Positions 1-33,285 of a stretch of DNA of 64,000 nucleotides are shown one piece after another. A program made the position numbers and the translations under genes. This DNA comes from Brachyhypopomus gauderio (lineage: Eukaryota; Chordata; Actinopteri; Gymnotiformes; Hypopomidae). The notes under the pieces were generated by a model that saw only the letters and a program-made list of their open reading frames with translations, was not told the DNA's origin and did no database searches. The stretch covers positions 70,001 through 134,000 of the forward strand of contig NW_027507030.1 of NCBI RefSeq assembly GCF_052324685.1, written 5' to 3'. Positions within the stretch are counted from its first letter, which is position 1; each line of letters starts with the position of its first letter.

Positions 1-153
1 CAGACAGGTAACACACACACACACACACACACCTCACTGTGCTCAGTGCTGTGGCCTGACAAACACACATACAAACAGACAGGTAACACACACACACACA
101 CACACACCTTACTGTGCTCAGTGCTGTGGCCTGACAAACACACACACAGACAG

Positions 154-184
<31 letters not shown>

Positions 185-345
185 CTCACTGTGCTCAGTG
201 CTGTGGCCTGACAAACACACACACAGACAGGTAACACACACACACACACACACACCTCACTGTGTTCAGTGCTGTGGCCTGATAAACACACACAGACAGG
301 TAACACACACACGCACACCTCACTGTGCTCAGTGCTGTGGCCTGA

Positions 346-416
<71 letters not shown>

Positions 417-898
417 CACTGTGCTCAGTGCTATGGCCTGACAAACACACATACAAACAGACAGGTAACACACACACACACACACCTCACTGTGCTCAGT
501 GCTGTGGCCTGACAAACACACATACAAACAGACAGGTAACACACACACACACACACACACCTCACTGTGCTCAGTGCTGTGGCCTGACAAACACACATAC
601 AAACAGACAGGTAACACACACACACACACACACACCTCACTGTGCTCAGTGCTGTGGCCTGACAAACACACATACAAACAGACAGGTAACACAGACACAC
701 ACACACACACACACCTCACTGTGCTCAGTGCTGTGGCCTGACAAACACACACAGACAGGTAACACACACACACACACCTCACTGTCTTCAGTGCTGTGGC
801 CTGATAAACACACACAGACAGGTAACACACACACGCACACCTCACTGTGCTCAGTGCTGTGGCCTGACAAACACACACAGACAGGTAACACACACACA

Positions 899-952
<54 letters not shown>

Positions 953-1051
953 CACTGTACTCAGTGCTGTGGCCTGACAAACACACACACAGGTAACACA
1001 CACACCTCACTGTGCTCAGTGCTGTGGCCTGACAAACACACACACAGACAG

Positions 1052-1100
<49 letters not shown>

Positions 1101-1228
1101 CACTGTGCTCAGTGCTGTGGCCTGACAAACACACACACAGACAGGTAACACACACACACACACACAGACAGGTTACACACACACACACAGACAGGTTACA
1201 CACACACACACACACACACACAGACAGG

Positions 1229-1263
<35 letters not shown>

Positions 1264-1267
1264 GGTA

Positions 1268-1298
<31 letters not shown>

Positions 1299-1302
1299 GG
1301 TA

Positions 1303-1333
<31 letters not shown>

Positions 1334-1335
1334 GG

Positions 1336-1370
<35 letters not shown>

Positions 1371-1374
1371 GGTA

Positions 1375-1405
<31 letters not shown>

Positions 1406-1407
1406 AG

Positions 1408-1452
<45 letters not shown>

Positions 1453-1475
1453 GACAGGTAACACACCCACAGCAT
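1..1475. repeat. Compound CA microsatellite / minisatellite
   Basis: About fifteen copies of a unit containing the core gtgctcagtgctgtggcctg, followed by CA runs and the phrase gacaggtaacacac. From about 1150 onward the core is lost and only CA runs separated by cagacaggt(a/t)acac remain. Unit length varies because the CA runs vary. Long cysteine/valine-rich or threonine/histidine-rich reading frames here are repeat artefacts. The array lies upstream of the first visible plekhh3 exon and is probably within an intron of that gene. It contains no recognisable exon. Confidence 0.95.
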
Positions 1476-1606
1476 CTAAAGGCTTTCGTGCCAAAAGACA
1501 CGAGTTGAGTCAGAGAAACTGGGATTATCTGGAACATCAGAAACGAGACCAGAAGGCATTGTTTCCTGGAGCAGAGGATTATGACCAGGCTTAGTCATAC
1601 TGAAGG

Positions 1607-1608
<2 letters not shown>

Positions 1609-1680
<72 letters not shown>
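1609..1680 (+). repeat. (GT)n microsatellite ending in a splice acceptor
   Basis: About 35 uninterrupted GT dinucleotides run directly into the TAG acceptor of the plekhh3 exon at 1681. There is no conventional polypyrimidine tract between repeat and exon. Confidence 0.95.
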
Positions 1681-10694
<9,014 letters not shown>

Positions 10695-10720
10695 AGAGAC
10701 ACTTACATACAGACACGCGT

Positions 10721-10787
<67 letters not shown>

Positions 10788-13537
10788 AAGCAGTCTTGAC
10801 TGATTGCTTCTGTAACTTGAAATGACTCTGGAAGGCCAGCAAACAAAGCACACAGTGTCTGCTCCCTCCGTCCTGAGCAGAATGGAAAGAGAGGAAACGA
10901 AAGGCAAAAGCAGGAGGACGAATTCAGCAGGAAGGAGGGGATGGACGGGCTCAGGAGCTCCGGCGGACCCCCCCTGCCCCGGCACACCAACTGGCCCAGA
11001 GAAGAGAGTCCTGCTCAGGGCACAGAGAGGCCGCTGGACCCCCAGGCTGCTGGAGCCCCACCAAACATCACAGAGCGCAGAGTGCGATCCTGACTGCCAG
11101 ATATTTGCTCATTAGGATTGCGAGCAAACCAGCGGACAAACTCTGCTGCAGAAGCGCTTTGTGCCTTTCACACACATGCACACACCCCGTCCCTGCGCTG
11201 GGGACTCCTGTCCACCTTCTTCAGGGGCCTCGTGGGAACTTGAACTGGTGACACTGGGCCACGTCACTCTTTTTTGAACTGGTGACACAGGGCCATGTCA
11301 CTCTTTTTTGTTTTCCTGGACCCGAACAGCCTCCTTCACAGCTCCACACAGACCCTCTTGTCTCGGCTGGAGAACGAACAGGGTGTTCATAGCACTCCCC
11401 CCCCCCCCTCCCAAAGAGACTCTAGTTCCTTCTCTTTATATTTCCAGACCAGGTGCAGTTTCCTTTGGTTCTGTGGCTTTGCCGTTTCCCGCCAAACCGT
11501 CCCCGCCGTGCTGCTCAGCCGTAGTTCGAGGTGCCATAATGCCTCCCAGCCCGCTGCCAACGTTTTAAGGGCATCCCCGAGCTGTGGCAGCAAAGATCGT
11601 CTGCTTTAAGATCGTCATCTCTCAGCATGACTAATAAAACCCGCCCTCAGCGATGCTAACATAAACCCACACCCCTACTAAGGACCGCCCCCTCTGATGC
11701 TTATATTAACATAATCAAAAACCACACCCCCTACTGAGAACCGCCCCCTCCAGTGCCATGATCTCACCATATTCTACTGATGCCTGTGTTGAAAGGCAAG
11801 CACCACCCTCACTTTGGTTACTGTCTCTGCTTTAATATGAAGGTTTCATGTCAAGAATATATAGGATATTATGACTAAATGGGGTCATATGAACCAAGTC
11901 TTTCATCTGCTGAGTCCACTTTTGTTTTATCGTGCCTTTTTATTATATGGCTACTTCATGTTGCTTTTTATTTATGTTGTGTGAAAGGTATTTTACTCGT
12001 CTCTTCTCCCGTTTTATATATATCTTTAATCAGGACCTATAATTGTGTTGACTTATTTAATTACTAACTAAAGGCCCTTCCATAACTATTGCATTTTTTA
12101 TTTTCAGAGAGATACTTCCATCTTGCTGTTTTTTAGTAAAGCATATTCAGTTTGATGAGCACTAAAGCAGAGATGTTACACATCATCACGGACCAAACAT
12201 CTTGGGGTGGATGGGTGGCATATCTCCAGCAGAGGGTGCTGTGTCAGGCTTCTGCCCAGCGCTTGGGTCACCCTCCAGTCTGGCTCCAACACTAACCAGA
12301 ACCTAACCTTGGGCTCAGGTCGAGATCTAACCCAAAAACCTTATCCCGGCTTCTACTCCAGCCCCGAACCCAACCCTAGCCTCTATTGATGCACTAACCC
12401 CAATCCTAGCCTCCAGTCAAGCTCTAATCCTAACCCCAACCCTAGTCTCTAGTCAAGCTTTAATCTTTGCACTAACCCTAATCAAGCTCTGATCTTTACA
12501 CTAACCCTAGTCAAGCTCTAATCTTTACACTTACCCTAGTCAAGCTCTAATCTTTACACTTACCCTAGTCGAGCTCTAATCTTTACACTTACCCTAGTCG
12601 AGCTCTAATCTTTACACTAACCCTAGTCCCTAGTCGAGCTCTTATCTTTACACTAACCCTAGTCGAGCTCTAATCTTTACATTAACCCTAGTTGAGCACT
12701 TGCCCTAGCCTCTAATCTCTAGCTGTGTCTCAGGATGCCACTGGTGCCTAATAAACACTCATCATAAACTGTGAGGCTGGGTCACTCATCATGAATGCTG
12801 ACACACTAGATTGCTTCTGTATGTGTACTTGAGGAGCACGTGATCCCTGCACCCCCCCCCTCCCCCCCGTTGTGTGGAGTCTGAAATCCTCATATGCCCA
12901 AATCCTGATATCCGTGACTAGTGCACGGGGACCAGGTAGCCGTTATCATGATATCCCGTCCTGTCCAATAGCGGTTCAGGTAGCAATCACCACATCCCCG
13001 TCTTGTCCAATAGCAAAGTTACTGTCCAAGTGTCTCTCAGCAGCTGCAGGCAGCTACGCCCACTTAAAGCAACTCCCTATGTGTAACAGAACACAGCTGA
13101 ATGGTGACTGTTCGAATCATTTATGCTGCATGATACTTCTCAATGATATGCATGCGTTGTCATTGGCACTATGTGCAATAATAAAGAGGAATACTGTATG
13201 TAATTAAACATTAAAAGACATCACCATTGGACCATCACTAGGGCTTGATTTTTATTTTTAAAACCAGATATGGGGGACTTTAATTTTGAAAAGGCAGACC
13301 CGCATCAGCTTACTCTTCTGTGCGGTGTGAGCGTGCGACACAAAGTGGATGTAAAACAGTGGCGTGGCCACTACAGCACGAGCTTTAACCTCCACTGACC
13401 TCTACTGCAGAGAGCTCACTGGGCATCAGAAGAACCGTTCCAATGCTGCTCTCCATGGACTTCCTGTATCGTTTTTCTTTTGTTTACACAAACACACGAG
13501 TCACAAAAACACAAATCTCCTCCCTCTCACAAAACCA
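10695..13537 (+). other. plekhh3 3'UTR and intergenic DNA
   Basis: No exon is recognisable. Contents: (CA)n at 10723-10784, directly inside the presumed 3'UTR; a 38-bp tandem duplication containing gaactggtgacac at about 11238-11311; a candidate poly(A) signal AATAAA at 11633-11638 and another at 13180-13185; a minisatellite at about 12400-12700, listed separately. The true end of the plekhh3 transcript cannot be fixed from sequence alone. The tubg1 transcript approaches from the other side. Confidence 0.6.
12400..12702. repeat. Minisatellite ctaaccctagtcgagctcta
   Basis: About ten imperfect units of roughly 28-32 bp, with the core ccctagtcgagctctaatct then ttacact(a/t)ac. Each unit contains ctaaccctag, which resembles the vertebrate telomere repeat complement ccctaa but is not a pure telomere tract. 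Degenerate copies extend left to about 12290. Confidence 0.9.
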
Positions 13538-13543
13538 TTTATT
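13538..13543 (-). terminator. Candidate tubg1 poly(A) signal
   Basis: tttatt on the plus strand gives AATAAA on the tubg1 strand, 1.6 kb downstream of the stop. No nearer canonical signal was noticed. This is a motif only. Confidence 0.35.
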
Positions 13544-15130
13544 CACTTAAAGGCAATTTCGTAATTTACACTGTAGAAAAGCGTGTGAACAGGGAAGTCA
13601 CGATTAAACAGGAACGGATTTGAGTTGACCGAGTCGCGTGAAGCTCCATGAAAGTATTCACAACAGGAAAAACAAAACAATTAAACTAGGCCATGAAATC
13701 CAACAGCAAAGTCCCAGCATGCACTAGTGCAGCAAATGTGACATGGGTGCAGTTTCTGAAAAGCTTTTGTCAAGCACAGATCAGTATTACACATTGGAAA
13801 CAGTATCACACTTTAACAATAGCTGATGCTACATTAAGCTGCAATGTTTTGAGAAACTCAGTCCTGCACAAAATGACTGGCAAAGGTCCATTGATGAACA
13901 CTTCTGATCTAGGAACAGCACCTCCTTTAGCTTTAGGTAAAGCCCTCTGAATATAGAAAAAACACACCCACATTACTGAGTCCTAATAGCTGTTTGAAAC
14001 CCTAGCTATGAAGTCTGATAGTCCACCATACGGCACTGATAACACAGGTGTGTTCCTTTTTGTTGCTGTCGGATTATCGGTGCACCCAGAGGTTTTCCAC
14101 TTCACTTGATAAAAACCTGTTCCCAGTACATCTGAGCAGAAAGAACCAATGTACTGGTTAAAGTCTGAAGCAACATAACCAGGAGCCCCTGCGAGGCACC
14201 CAGGACGGCGCACGTGCACACGCGTGTGTGGTGGCGTGAGACGGTGAGGTCATGAGCAACCTGGACCTTCCCTTTATATGCACCAGGCTTATCAGTCCAT
14301 CTCCTCCTCCGTCTGCTGCTCCCCATGTCTCTCCCTCCTTCTCTCCCTCCTGCAGGGCAGTGTTTAGGTCACCAGGACTACAGAGACCACCCAGCTTTAT
14401 CTGCTTACCCAGGGCAAAGTGTGTGTGTGTGTGTGTGAGAGAGAGAGAAGGAGCGAGACAAAAGCATGAGCATGTGCGTGTGTGCATGCTTATGCTATGG
14501 GTGGTCATAAGTGTGGCTGTGTCTCGACCGATGGTATGTTTTGGCAAAAAGAACAGAGTGCAGAATGGAAGGGAAGGAGAGGCAGAGAGGGGGAGGAGTG
14601 AGGGGGAGGCAGAGAGGAGGAGAGGGGGAGGTAGAGAGGAGGAGTGAGGGGGAGAGAGAGAGGAGGAGAGGGGGAGGTAGAGAGGAGGAGAGGGGGAGGT
14701 AGAGAGGAGGAGTGAGGGGGAGAGAGAGAGGAGGAGAGGGGGAGGTAGAGAGGAGGAGTGAGGGGGAGAGAGAGAGGAGGAGTGAGGGGGAGAGAGAGAG
14801 GAGGAGAGGGGGAGGCAGAAAGAGCTCAATAGGAACAGTGAAGATAGCAAAAGAATAATGAGCTTTGCTCTCTACATTAAGTCTTTCCTCAACAAGTAGC
14901 ACACAAGCACAGATTATAGGACACTTGTACAGATCTGTACTGCGGTGAGAATAAACACACTTAAAGGTTCCACACACTCAGGACGGTGGAGTCCTCCTGT
15001 CCAAACACACTACAGAACGAGAGAGTGCTGCTCCGCTGAAGCAGAGACCAAGAGACGCAGGCGTCCTTTAGGAGTCCCTCTGTGGGGCCACGGGCGGGTC
15101 TGAGCGCGTGCGGACGGAGTGGGCGGAGTC
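13544..15130 (-). other. Probable tubg1 3'UTR / downstream DNA with purine tract
   Basis: No further coding exon after the tubg1 stop. It holds a short GT/GA run (14420-14450) and a 245-bp tract at 14574-14820 made of ggaggagagggggaggtaga-type units, nearly all purine on the plus strand (pyrimidine on the transcript strand). The rest is unique sequence. Confidence 0.5.
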
Positions 15131-26140
<11,010 letters not shown>

Positions 26141-26270
26141 GTTGAAGCTTCTGTTAAGTTGCAGAAGGGCCTGTTATTTCTCGCCGCCGTCCCCGTCACT
26201 GGCGCTTCATCCCCGGGCTTCTTCCCGCGTCAAACCCCCCGCACAAACGCTGCGGAACGGCGCGACTTCT

Positions 26271-26282
26271 TGCGCATGCGCG
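26271..26282. promoter_or_regulatory. NRF1-like palindrome tgcgcatgcgcg
   Basis: An exact match to the NRF1 consensus core GCGCATGCGC, about 130 bp upstream of the tubg1 start codon. NRF1 sites are typical of housekeeping CpG promoters. Confidence 0.6.
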
Positions 26283-27016
26283 AAGGCCAAAAGTCTCGCC
26301 AAAAAGTGGAAAACTAAATATGTTTGTTTTGTTTTTTGTTTTGTTTATATATTTCGAAATCCATTATTTCCAACGCACTTTCTACATTCTGCGTTTGAAT
26401 GTATAGGTCAGTTCGATATATGAATGGCACAAGGTTATTTTGAAAAATGATCGCAGTTATTTGACTTTCTAAGGGAGGGCACACTCGACATAACTGATTC
26501 ACAAGTGCGGAGCACAATAACCAGTTACTAATTTATAGTTAACAAGAAAGAAACGTGCATACTCTGGTTGGTTTATGTTTTTGCAAATAGCGCGAAAACA
26601 AAACAATTATTATTGTTTTATTATTGTTTCATGTAGTAGTTTGTTTTAGTTTGACAAAAATAATAAGTTGCGCTGATTTGATTTATTCTTGCATTTATTT
26701 TTCTAACTTTAAGCTGTATTGCTTATTTTAGCAAATTACTTTTAAGCATTCTTTCTCGAGCTACAGCAGCACAGCAATATTTACTGTAACGTTGAGCCCT
26801 AATAAAACCAGCGCCGCGTCTGCAGCGTCCGTGTGGGGCGGCCGCTGGGGCGACCTGTAGGACACACGCTCCTCCGTCCGGAACACGAACCACCCGCTAG
26901 CGAGATGACGGCGGCGACTTGAGAGATTAATCAACATGTGTGGAGTTTACATACATCTCTGGAAGAAAGAAATAATAAACTGACACCGTATTTTACTTTG
27001 CTTCTCATAAAAAACA

Positions 27017-27051
27017 GCGGAAGTGTCTTTGTACGTATCGGAGCCATCTTG
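27017..27051 (+). promoter_or_regulatory. ETS-like gcggaagtg and YY1-like gccatcttg pair
   Basis: gcggaagtg (27017-27025) and gccatcttg (27043-27051) lie about 180-210 bp upstream of the retreg3 ATG. The combination is common at vertebrate housekeeping start sites, where the YY1 motif usually lies just downstream of the transcription start. The retreg3 start site is therefore inferred near 27030. Confidence 0.5.
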
Positions 27052-27227
27052 TGCTGTCGATCTCAGCTAGTTAGCTTAGCTGCTAGCTAGCTTAGCCAGT
27101 TAGCTTTGACTTGTTTTTGTGACCCATTTGTGTGAAGTTTTACTGTATACGGAGGGGAACAGAAACTCGCATATATACGATATATGTATATGTATGTATA
27201 TTTTCTGTAGTTTGTAAACAATTCGCT

Positions 27228-29296
27228 ATGGAGAAGTGTGAAGGAGATGTGAACAAGGGTCTGGGCACCGCCGGGACTCGAGGCTGCGGCGCCAGGGACG
27301 GGCACGTCGGGGCCGTGAAGGCGGCGCTGCTGGAGCGGCTGGGGCCCCACGAACGGCTGCTGACACACACGCAGGCGGTGCTGGTGTGGGAGAGGCCGGT
27401 TCACAGCGTGCTCCTCTTCTCGCTGGTTAACGCCGTCTTCTGGTGAGTTGAGTGGAGACGCGTTTAGAGCGGCACGTCGGGCACACGCCGCTATGTTGGG
27501 GGGCTGGAGGACATGTTCTCGCCACTGTCTGGTTTGTGTAACAGCTGCAAGTGCCTTCATATAGCTGACGGGAATATGTGCCGAGAGACATGCAGCCTAT
27601 GTTTAGACCGCGATGGCCAAAGTGTTCTGCTGTTGTAAAGTAAAGCGGTGCAGTTGATGTGGAAATTAAGTTGCAGTTTATTTCCCACGACCGTGTCCAC
27701 GTGGTAGAGTGGCAACATCTGTATGGGCGTCCATATGCGCTGATGTTGAACCTGCAAGTCCATTGAACAAGCCACTTGTAGATCTTTCCATCAGTAATGC
27801 CACCTTGCTAATACAGATTTTAGATATTAGAAATAGTGACTGATTAAACTCAGAGTACTCAGACTGTATTTGTGAGCAGTTTTCTTGAGACCATGGACCT
27901 CAAGAACTAGAGCGAGATCATAAGTTTGTTAGAAGTGTGTTGCTTGGATTTAAATGGAAAAAGTGTCTTGTGTCACTGTGTGTGTGAGCATCACTATTTC
28001 TGTATGTTTTTCCTTTCTCATTCCTTGTCTCTCTCTGTCTCACACATTCTCACATGCACTCTCTGGCTGTCACCTCACGTCTCCTGTACAGGCGTTCAGC
28101 CCGTGTGCGGTTCCTCTGCTCTTTGCTTTCTCTCCGCCTCAGACGTTTGTTTTGTCTGCGTTCTGTCCTCTTGTCCTTTGCATCCTCAGTGTGTCAGAGA
28201 AGAGACTGATCGAGGCCGGTGCTCCATAACTCTCAGAGACAGGAATGGCAGTGAATTGTTTATTACTTTTTTGACTTTCTTCTCTATTTACACTCCGTGT
28301 ACACATGTCTTTGATGTGCATTGTACAGGACAGGTGGTTAAAGAATTACAGCCCTTACCAGATACAACTCGTCAGCAAGTCTTTAAGATGTTTATTAACC
28401 AGGTTCTGACTGTATGACCACTGTTCACTGGATATTATTTGAGTGGTAGGCTAATCCATCTTCAGCATAACTGTGACACTGACCTAGTAGACTAATGGAA
28501 TTGTATTGTATGGTTATTATTTGCTGTTTATTGTAGTGTGTTTACTGTATTCTTGCATCTTCTGCAGTCATCTCACACTTGTACAGTCACACTTATGTAG
28601 TCTTGTATACTGTGCTGCTCTTCTGTTGTGTGTTACTCCTTGGATCAGAAGAAGCAACATCTCCCTCCAGTGTATAGAGGAATAAGTGTATGGAGGAATA
28701 AGGCATCAGCCGACTAGACTAGAGGGTGCTGTGCTGGTGAGTGTACCAGATTGTTGGGGGTTTAATATGTGTCAGTGTCACTACTAATTGTTTTCTGACT
28801 GTACACTTGAAGTGATTGTAGTCAAATAGCAAGGCAGTGTATTGGCGTGCCTTACATCATTAACTTGTAGCTGACCTACTAAATATTGTAATATTTGTAA
28901 TCCCTCACATTTCACAAACATCTCCAGGTAATGACGTCCACTTTGAGTTTGCTGATGTTTGGTCGATGGATGTGATGTCATATCTGAATGTCCACTGATA
29001 TTGACCCACTAGTCAGATGTTGTTCAGTCTGTGTTGTGAATTTTAGTGGAGGGGGTTTATAACATTTAAAAAATCTATTGTTTATAACAGTCTTACTGCA
29101 ATCACCGGTGTATGTGACGGACACCTCCACAATAGGTGTTCTTAAGACTGTCTTAAACAGAAGATTTGGCATTTGTTTTAGAGAGAAGAAAACTTGCTGT
29201 CTCTCTCTCTCTCTTTTTCTCTGTCGTTGTATATGGGCAGATACTTTGGTAGATGCTTGGACTGTGTTTAATCTTTTCCGTCCCTTCTCTCTCTTG

Positions 29297-29341
<45 letters not shown>

Positions 29342-32300
29342 AGTTCTCTGAAGATAATGTGTGTGATTCTGATTAAATACTTATCTTCCAAATCTCAAAA
29401 GTGTTATTTTATATTTGATTTGATAGGCACATTATTCAGAAGAGTTTTGCTTTTTTTTCACAAAATAAATTCTTGCACAATCAGCAAGCATGATCTAAGT
29501 GCCAAGATACCCCTGGTCTGGTTCCCTGGGCAGAGTGGTGTATATTACAGGTGTGCATGTCTCTGTGCCAGGTGGAAGGGGTAAAGGTATTAGAATTATA
29601 TCCACAGTTGGCTCTCAGATTTCAGAACTTTTAACGATTCTAAAGCGTGTTCTAAAGTCAGATAGAATCATGACACACATGGGGAGGAATCATTTGGCCA
29701 GGCGCTGTGATTGGACAGAAGTGTTGTGATGTCAGATTTGGGCTCTCTTTCTTGCAGGTTCTTCGCCCTGAGCTCCTTCAGGGTGCTCTTCCTGGTGGCG
29801 TCCGGGCTGGTGCTGGCCATCTGTGCTGACACCTGGAGAAACAAGATTTGGCCCAGGATCAGAGGTGAGCTCTGATAGTATCGTCATGGTGACAGGATCG
29901 TCACGGTGTCATTGATGCACCTGTCGGTGTCCGTTTGATATTCAGGATGAGGATTTGAAGTATTAATATACCAATAGTCCTGTGTTCTCACTTGTGAGCT
30001 TATGTTTTTTTCATTGCTACAAGCTGATGAGTTTTGCAGGCAGATGTCCCGCAAAGTCCTGATGTGCTCATGTAACAAATAAACACCAGAATGTATTCCA
30101 CAAAACATCTCTAACATCTTTGTTTGTTCGCAGTGAGACGAGCCGATGAAGGTGAAACTGAAAGGTGATGCGCTAATGTTTTGTCAGAGCGAATGGTTGC
30201 AATATTACACGTGTGTGTTTCTGTTCAGAGGTTTTGTCACTAACCGTGTGTGTGTGTGTGTGTGTGTGGGGCTGGCAGCTGGGGCCTGGTGCAGCCCGGC
30301 ATCCTGAGTGTGCCCGAGCTGTGTCACCACATGGCGGAGGCGTGGGTGACGGCACACTCATGCGCAGCAGACCTGGTCTGCTTTAAACGCACCCACCCAG
30401 GAAAGGTGAGTGTCCAGCGCCTCAGGTGGGAGGCCTTCTTACAGGTGCCCCCCCCCCCCTTCACAAGCCCAGCTAGGGTGGGTTTAAAGCACACAGCCCG
30501 TGCTGTGTCAGAATCTCTACCCTCAAAGCCAGAAGGGTTTGTTCACATCTTGCGGGCTGTTTACTAGACACCTCCTACCTGGGCTTTGTTAGCTGCGTCA
30601 AGGGAACGGATCTGAAAAAGACCCTCTGGAACTGGTGGGGCATTACGGACTGCCCTGGGGCATTAGGGACTGCATGATTTATTAACAGCTGATATGTAAT
30701 TTACCTGTGAGGACAATTTAGAGTTATTTGGTGTTATTTGTTTGATATCAGAATTTCATCTCAAAATCACTACTGATAATGTTCTCAGATTCAACAGATA
30801 ACTGCTTCAATTTAATCTGGGCCTCACTTGTATTAGTCCTGACCAATAAATTGTATTTTCATCGTATTACGATATCAACATGCACAATAAATACATGATT
30901 GATCAGATAAATTCACATCCATGGAGTGTGGGACTAAAAAGATTTCATCTGATAGGCCAAATAAGATGAAAGTCATATTGATGCCCAACTAGTTTTCATC
31001 TTGTGTTCCATTTTTGTTTGTTGACATTGAGTTTAGATGAAAAGATTTCAAAAGGAAATTGTAAAATGTCTTTAAAGTCTTATTTAAAAAGGATGTTCTT
31101 TTAATTGGTTGGGTATACATTGGTTGGGCAAGTTTCTAAATAAGTGTGTTTGAAATAGTGTATTTCTTGATTCTTCCTTTCTAATGTATTTTATTTATTT
31201 ATTATTTTGTTCCCTTTTGTCTTAAGAGCAACATGTTTACAATAATTGTGATGTCTGATTTACCTATGACACAGCTATGTACATTTAGTTAATGATTAAT
31301 GATGTTTTTATACTTCAACATATTTTATACCCACTGTACCTCATATATAAGTTGTAGTTTGATCTTGCTTTAAAAAGCACAAAGGTTAAAAAATGATTGG
31401 TTATTGATGTCAGTATTGGCCAAGGTGCTAATTATCAATTATTGTATCATCCCAAGATATTCAGTTTTGGTACATATTTAATATTCCTCATGCAAGCATT
31501 TGTGTGTATGTGTGTAATTTTGCTTTTTTGCGGCTGTGTAATCGGTTATTGTTGCCTTCTGCAGTTCTGTATGCTGGTGTGTAGCGTGTTGTTCTTTTTG
31601 GCCATGGTGGGGTGCTACATCCCCGGAGTAGTTCTGTCTTATATCGCAGGTGAGTAAAGGAGTCTTCTTAGCTACCTCACAGGGCCAGCGACCAGTTACG
31701 GAGCTGTTTGGCAGTCTAAACTATTTGAAGACTAATAGAACTGTTATGCTTGTCCTGTGTGTGTGTGTGTGTGTGTGTGTGTGCCAGTGCTGAGTGTGTT
31801 GTTGTGTCCACTGGCGCTGTATCATCGGGTGTGGCAGCATGTGTGTGTGAGGTTGGAGCCAGCCCTGCAGTGGCTGGACTTCAGCGTTAAAGGGTACATG
31901 ATGTCCAAGCCCATAGACAACCAGTGTGAGTAGACAACACAGTGCATGTCTGATTGCGAGGACACTTAGAAGCTACAGATAGATTCAAAGATTTCTCTCT
32001 GTTCTGTTAACAGACATTTTAAGTATACATTTACCTCAGTTTGCAAAATCATTCAAATGTATGATAAAATAAAATCATTTTCAGACAGAACTCTCGAAAA
32101 TCTCTCTCGGTTTACAGAATCTTTTCTTTCAAATAAATGACAGCACCCTCGGTTCAGTGGCCACAGTGTGTGACCTTTGCTTTAGTGGGTGCTCTCCAAC
32201 ATCTTAGCGTGGCTATGTAATCTCTGATCCCTTTGACCTGTGTGTGTGTGTGTGTGTGTATAGTTCTTCGCAGGCCTATTAGGAGCAAGACAACAGATGA

Positions 32301-33285
32301 TGCCAGTGACAGTGAGGAGGAGCTAGCAGCATTCTGCCCAACGGTGCGTTTACTGCACCTGAGTGGAATTAAAGGGACATTCGTGTGTGCACACTGGATT
32401 ACACCTGCACACTAATACCATTATTCATAATCCTAATCTGTAGTTTGATGAAGCGGTGGTGGCTAAGGAACTAGCGCTGACTGATTCTGAACACTCAGAC
32501 GCTGAAGCTTCATACACGGAGAACGGCACCTTTAACCTCTCTCGCGGTCAGACTCCTCTCACCGAAGGCTCAGAGGGTCAGACACAGTAAAAGTGATCCT
32601 AAATGTTGTTGACTGGCATTAGCAGTAATTTGGTGTTGATTATATTACACTCTTCTCTTTGTCTCACTCAGATCTGGACAGGCACAGTGACCCTGAGGAG
32701 TCTTTTGCCCAGGATCTTCCTGACTTCCCTTCAATAAACCCAGATGCCACCCTGTTGGAGGATGACGACGACCCCAGCCTTGGGCTACCCAGCCTTGGGC
32801 TACCCAGCCTGGGCTCGGCCAGCCTGCCGTGTCCCCGGGGAACCGCCACCTCTGCCTTGCTGGACCTGGACACCCAGCTGGACTCGGACCAGGAAGATCT
32901 GGATCCGGACCTCTCCCTCGACACCCTCAACGTCACCTCTGACCTCACCAGCGACCTGGCGGGGATCCTGGCCAGCAACATGATCCAGGCGGCCATCTCT
33001 GGGGCCCTGCAGCCACGGCCGCCCCAGGGGTCACGGAGGGAGGGGCCATCTAGGGGCCCCGCAGCCCAGCGCAGCATCTGCAGGAAGCAGTCGAGTTCGG
33101 AGATGGACACGGACCTGGAGCTGGACCTGGATACGGAGGCAGAGGACTTTGAGATGCTGGATCAGTCAGAGCTGAACCAGATGGATCCAGTAGGGGGAGC
33201 AGGAGGGAGAGGAGCAGGACGCGGGCTTCAGGACAGGAACCAGGGAACCAGCTTCCTCTCCAACCTGCTGGGCAAGCCACAGTGA
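27228..33285 (+). CDS. retreg3: retreg3 (fam134c), reticulon-homology ER-phagy regulator (9 exons, 509 aa)
   Basis: Exons: 27228-27442, 29758-29864, 30134-30164, 30279-30405, 31565-31649, 31788-31925, 32264-32343, 32444-32576 and 32672-33285. All phases agree. The reticulon-homology domain has two hydrophobic hairpins, at residues about 58-97 (VLLFSLVNAVFWFFALSS...) and 161-205 (MLVCSVLFFLAMVGCYIPG...), which curve ER membrane. The cytosolic tail has the family blocks DSEEELAAFCP, ALTDSEHSDAE, NGTFNLSRGQTPLTEGSE and HSDPEESFA-DLPDFPSIN. A LIR motif, DFEML (residues about 464-468), followed by DQSEL, should bind LC3/GABARAP. The human protein is about 466 aa; the extra length is mostly low-complexity sequence in the last exon, including an in-frame SLGLP duplication. 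An upstream in-frame ATG at 27132 exists, but I kept 27228. One donor is the weaker gtcaga (after 32576). Confidence 0.95.
29298..29340 (+). repeat. (GT)n microsatellite in retreg3 intron 1
   Basis: About 20 GT units. The rest of the 2.3-kb intron 1 (27443-29757) is unique AT-leaning sequence with no exon seen. Confidence 0.9.
30406..31564 (+). other. retreg3 intron 4, AT-rich, no gene seen
   Basis: A C-homopolymer of about ten bases lies near 30450. From about 30650 to 31540 the DNA is AT-rich and I recognise nothing in it. The following introns end in GT runs just before the exons at 31788 and 32264. Confidence 0.6.

Noticed and set aside
195-1303. Long Cys/Val and Thr/His frames in both strands
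   Set aside because: CA/GT microsatellite translations.
27132-27227. N-terminal extension of retreg3 from an upstream in-frame ATG
   Set aside because: The extra 32 residues are AT-driven and unlike the family N-terminus. They lie in the presumed 5'UTR, and the ATG at 27228 begins the acidic/Gly-Ala stretch typical of the protein.
32664-33110. 148-codon minus-strand frame
   Set aside because: Antisense shadow of the large last retreg3 exon, whose sense frame matches the family.
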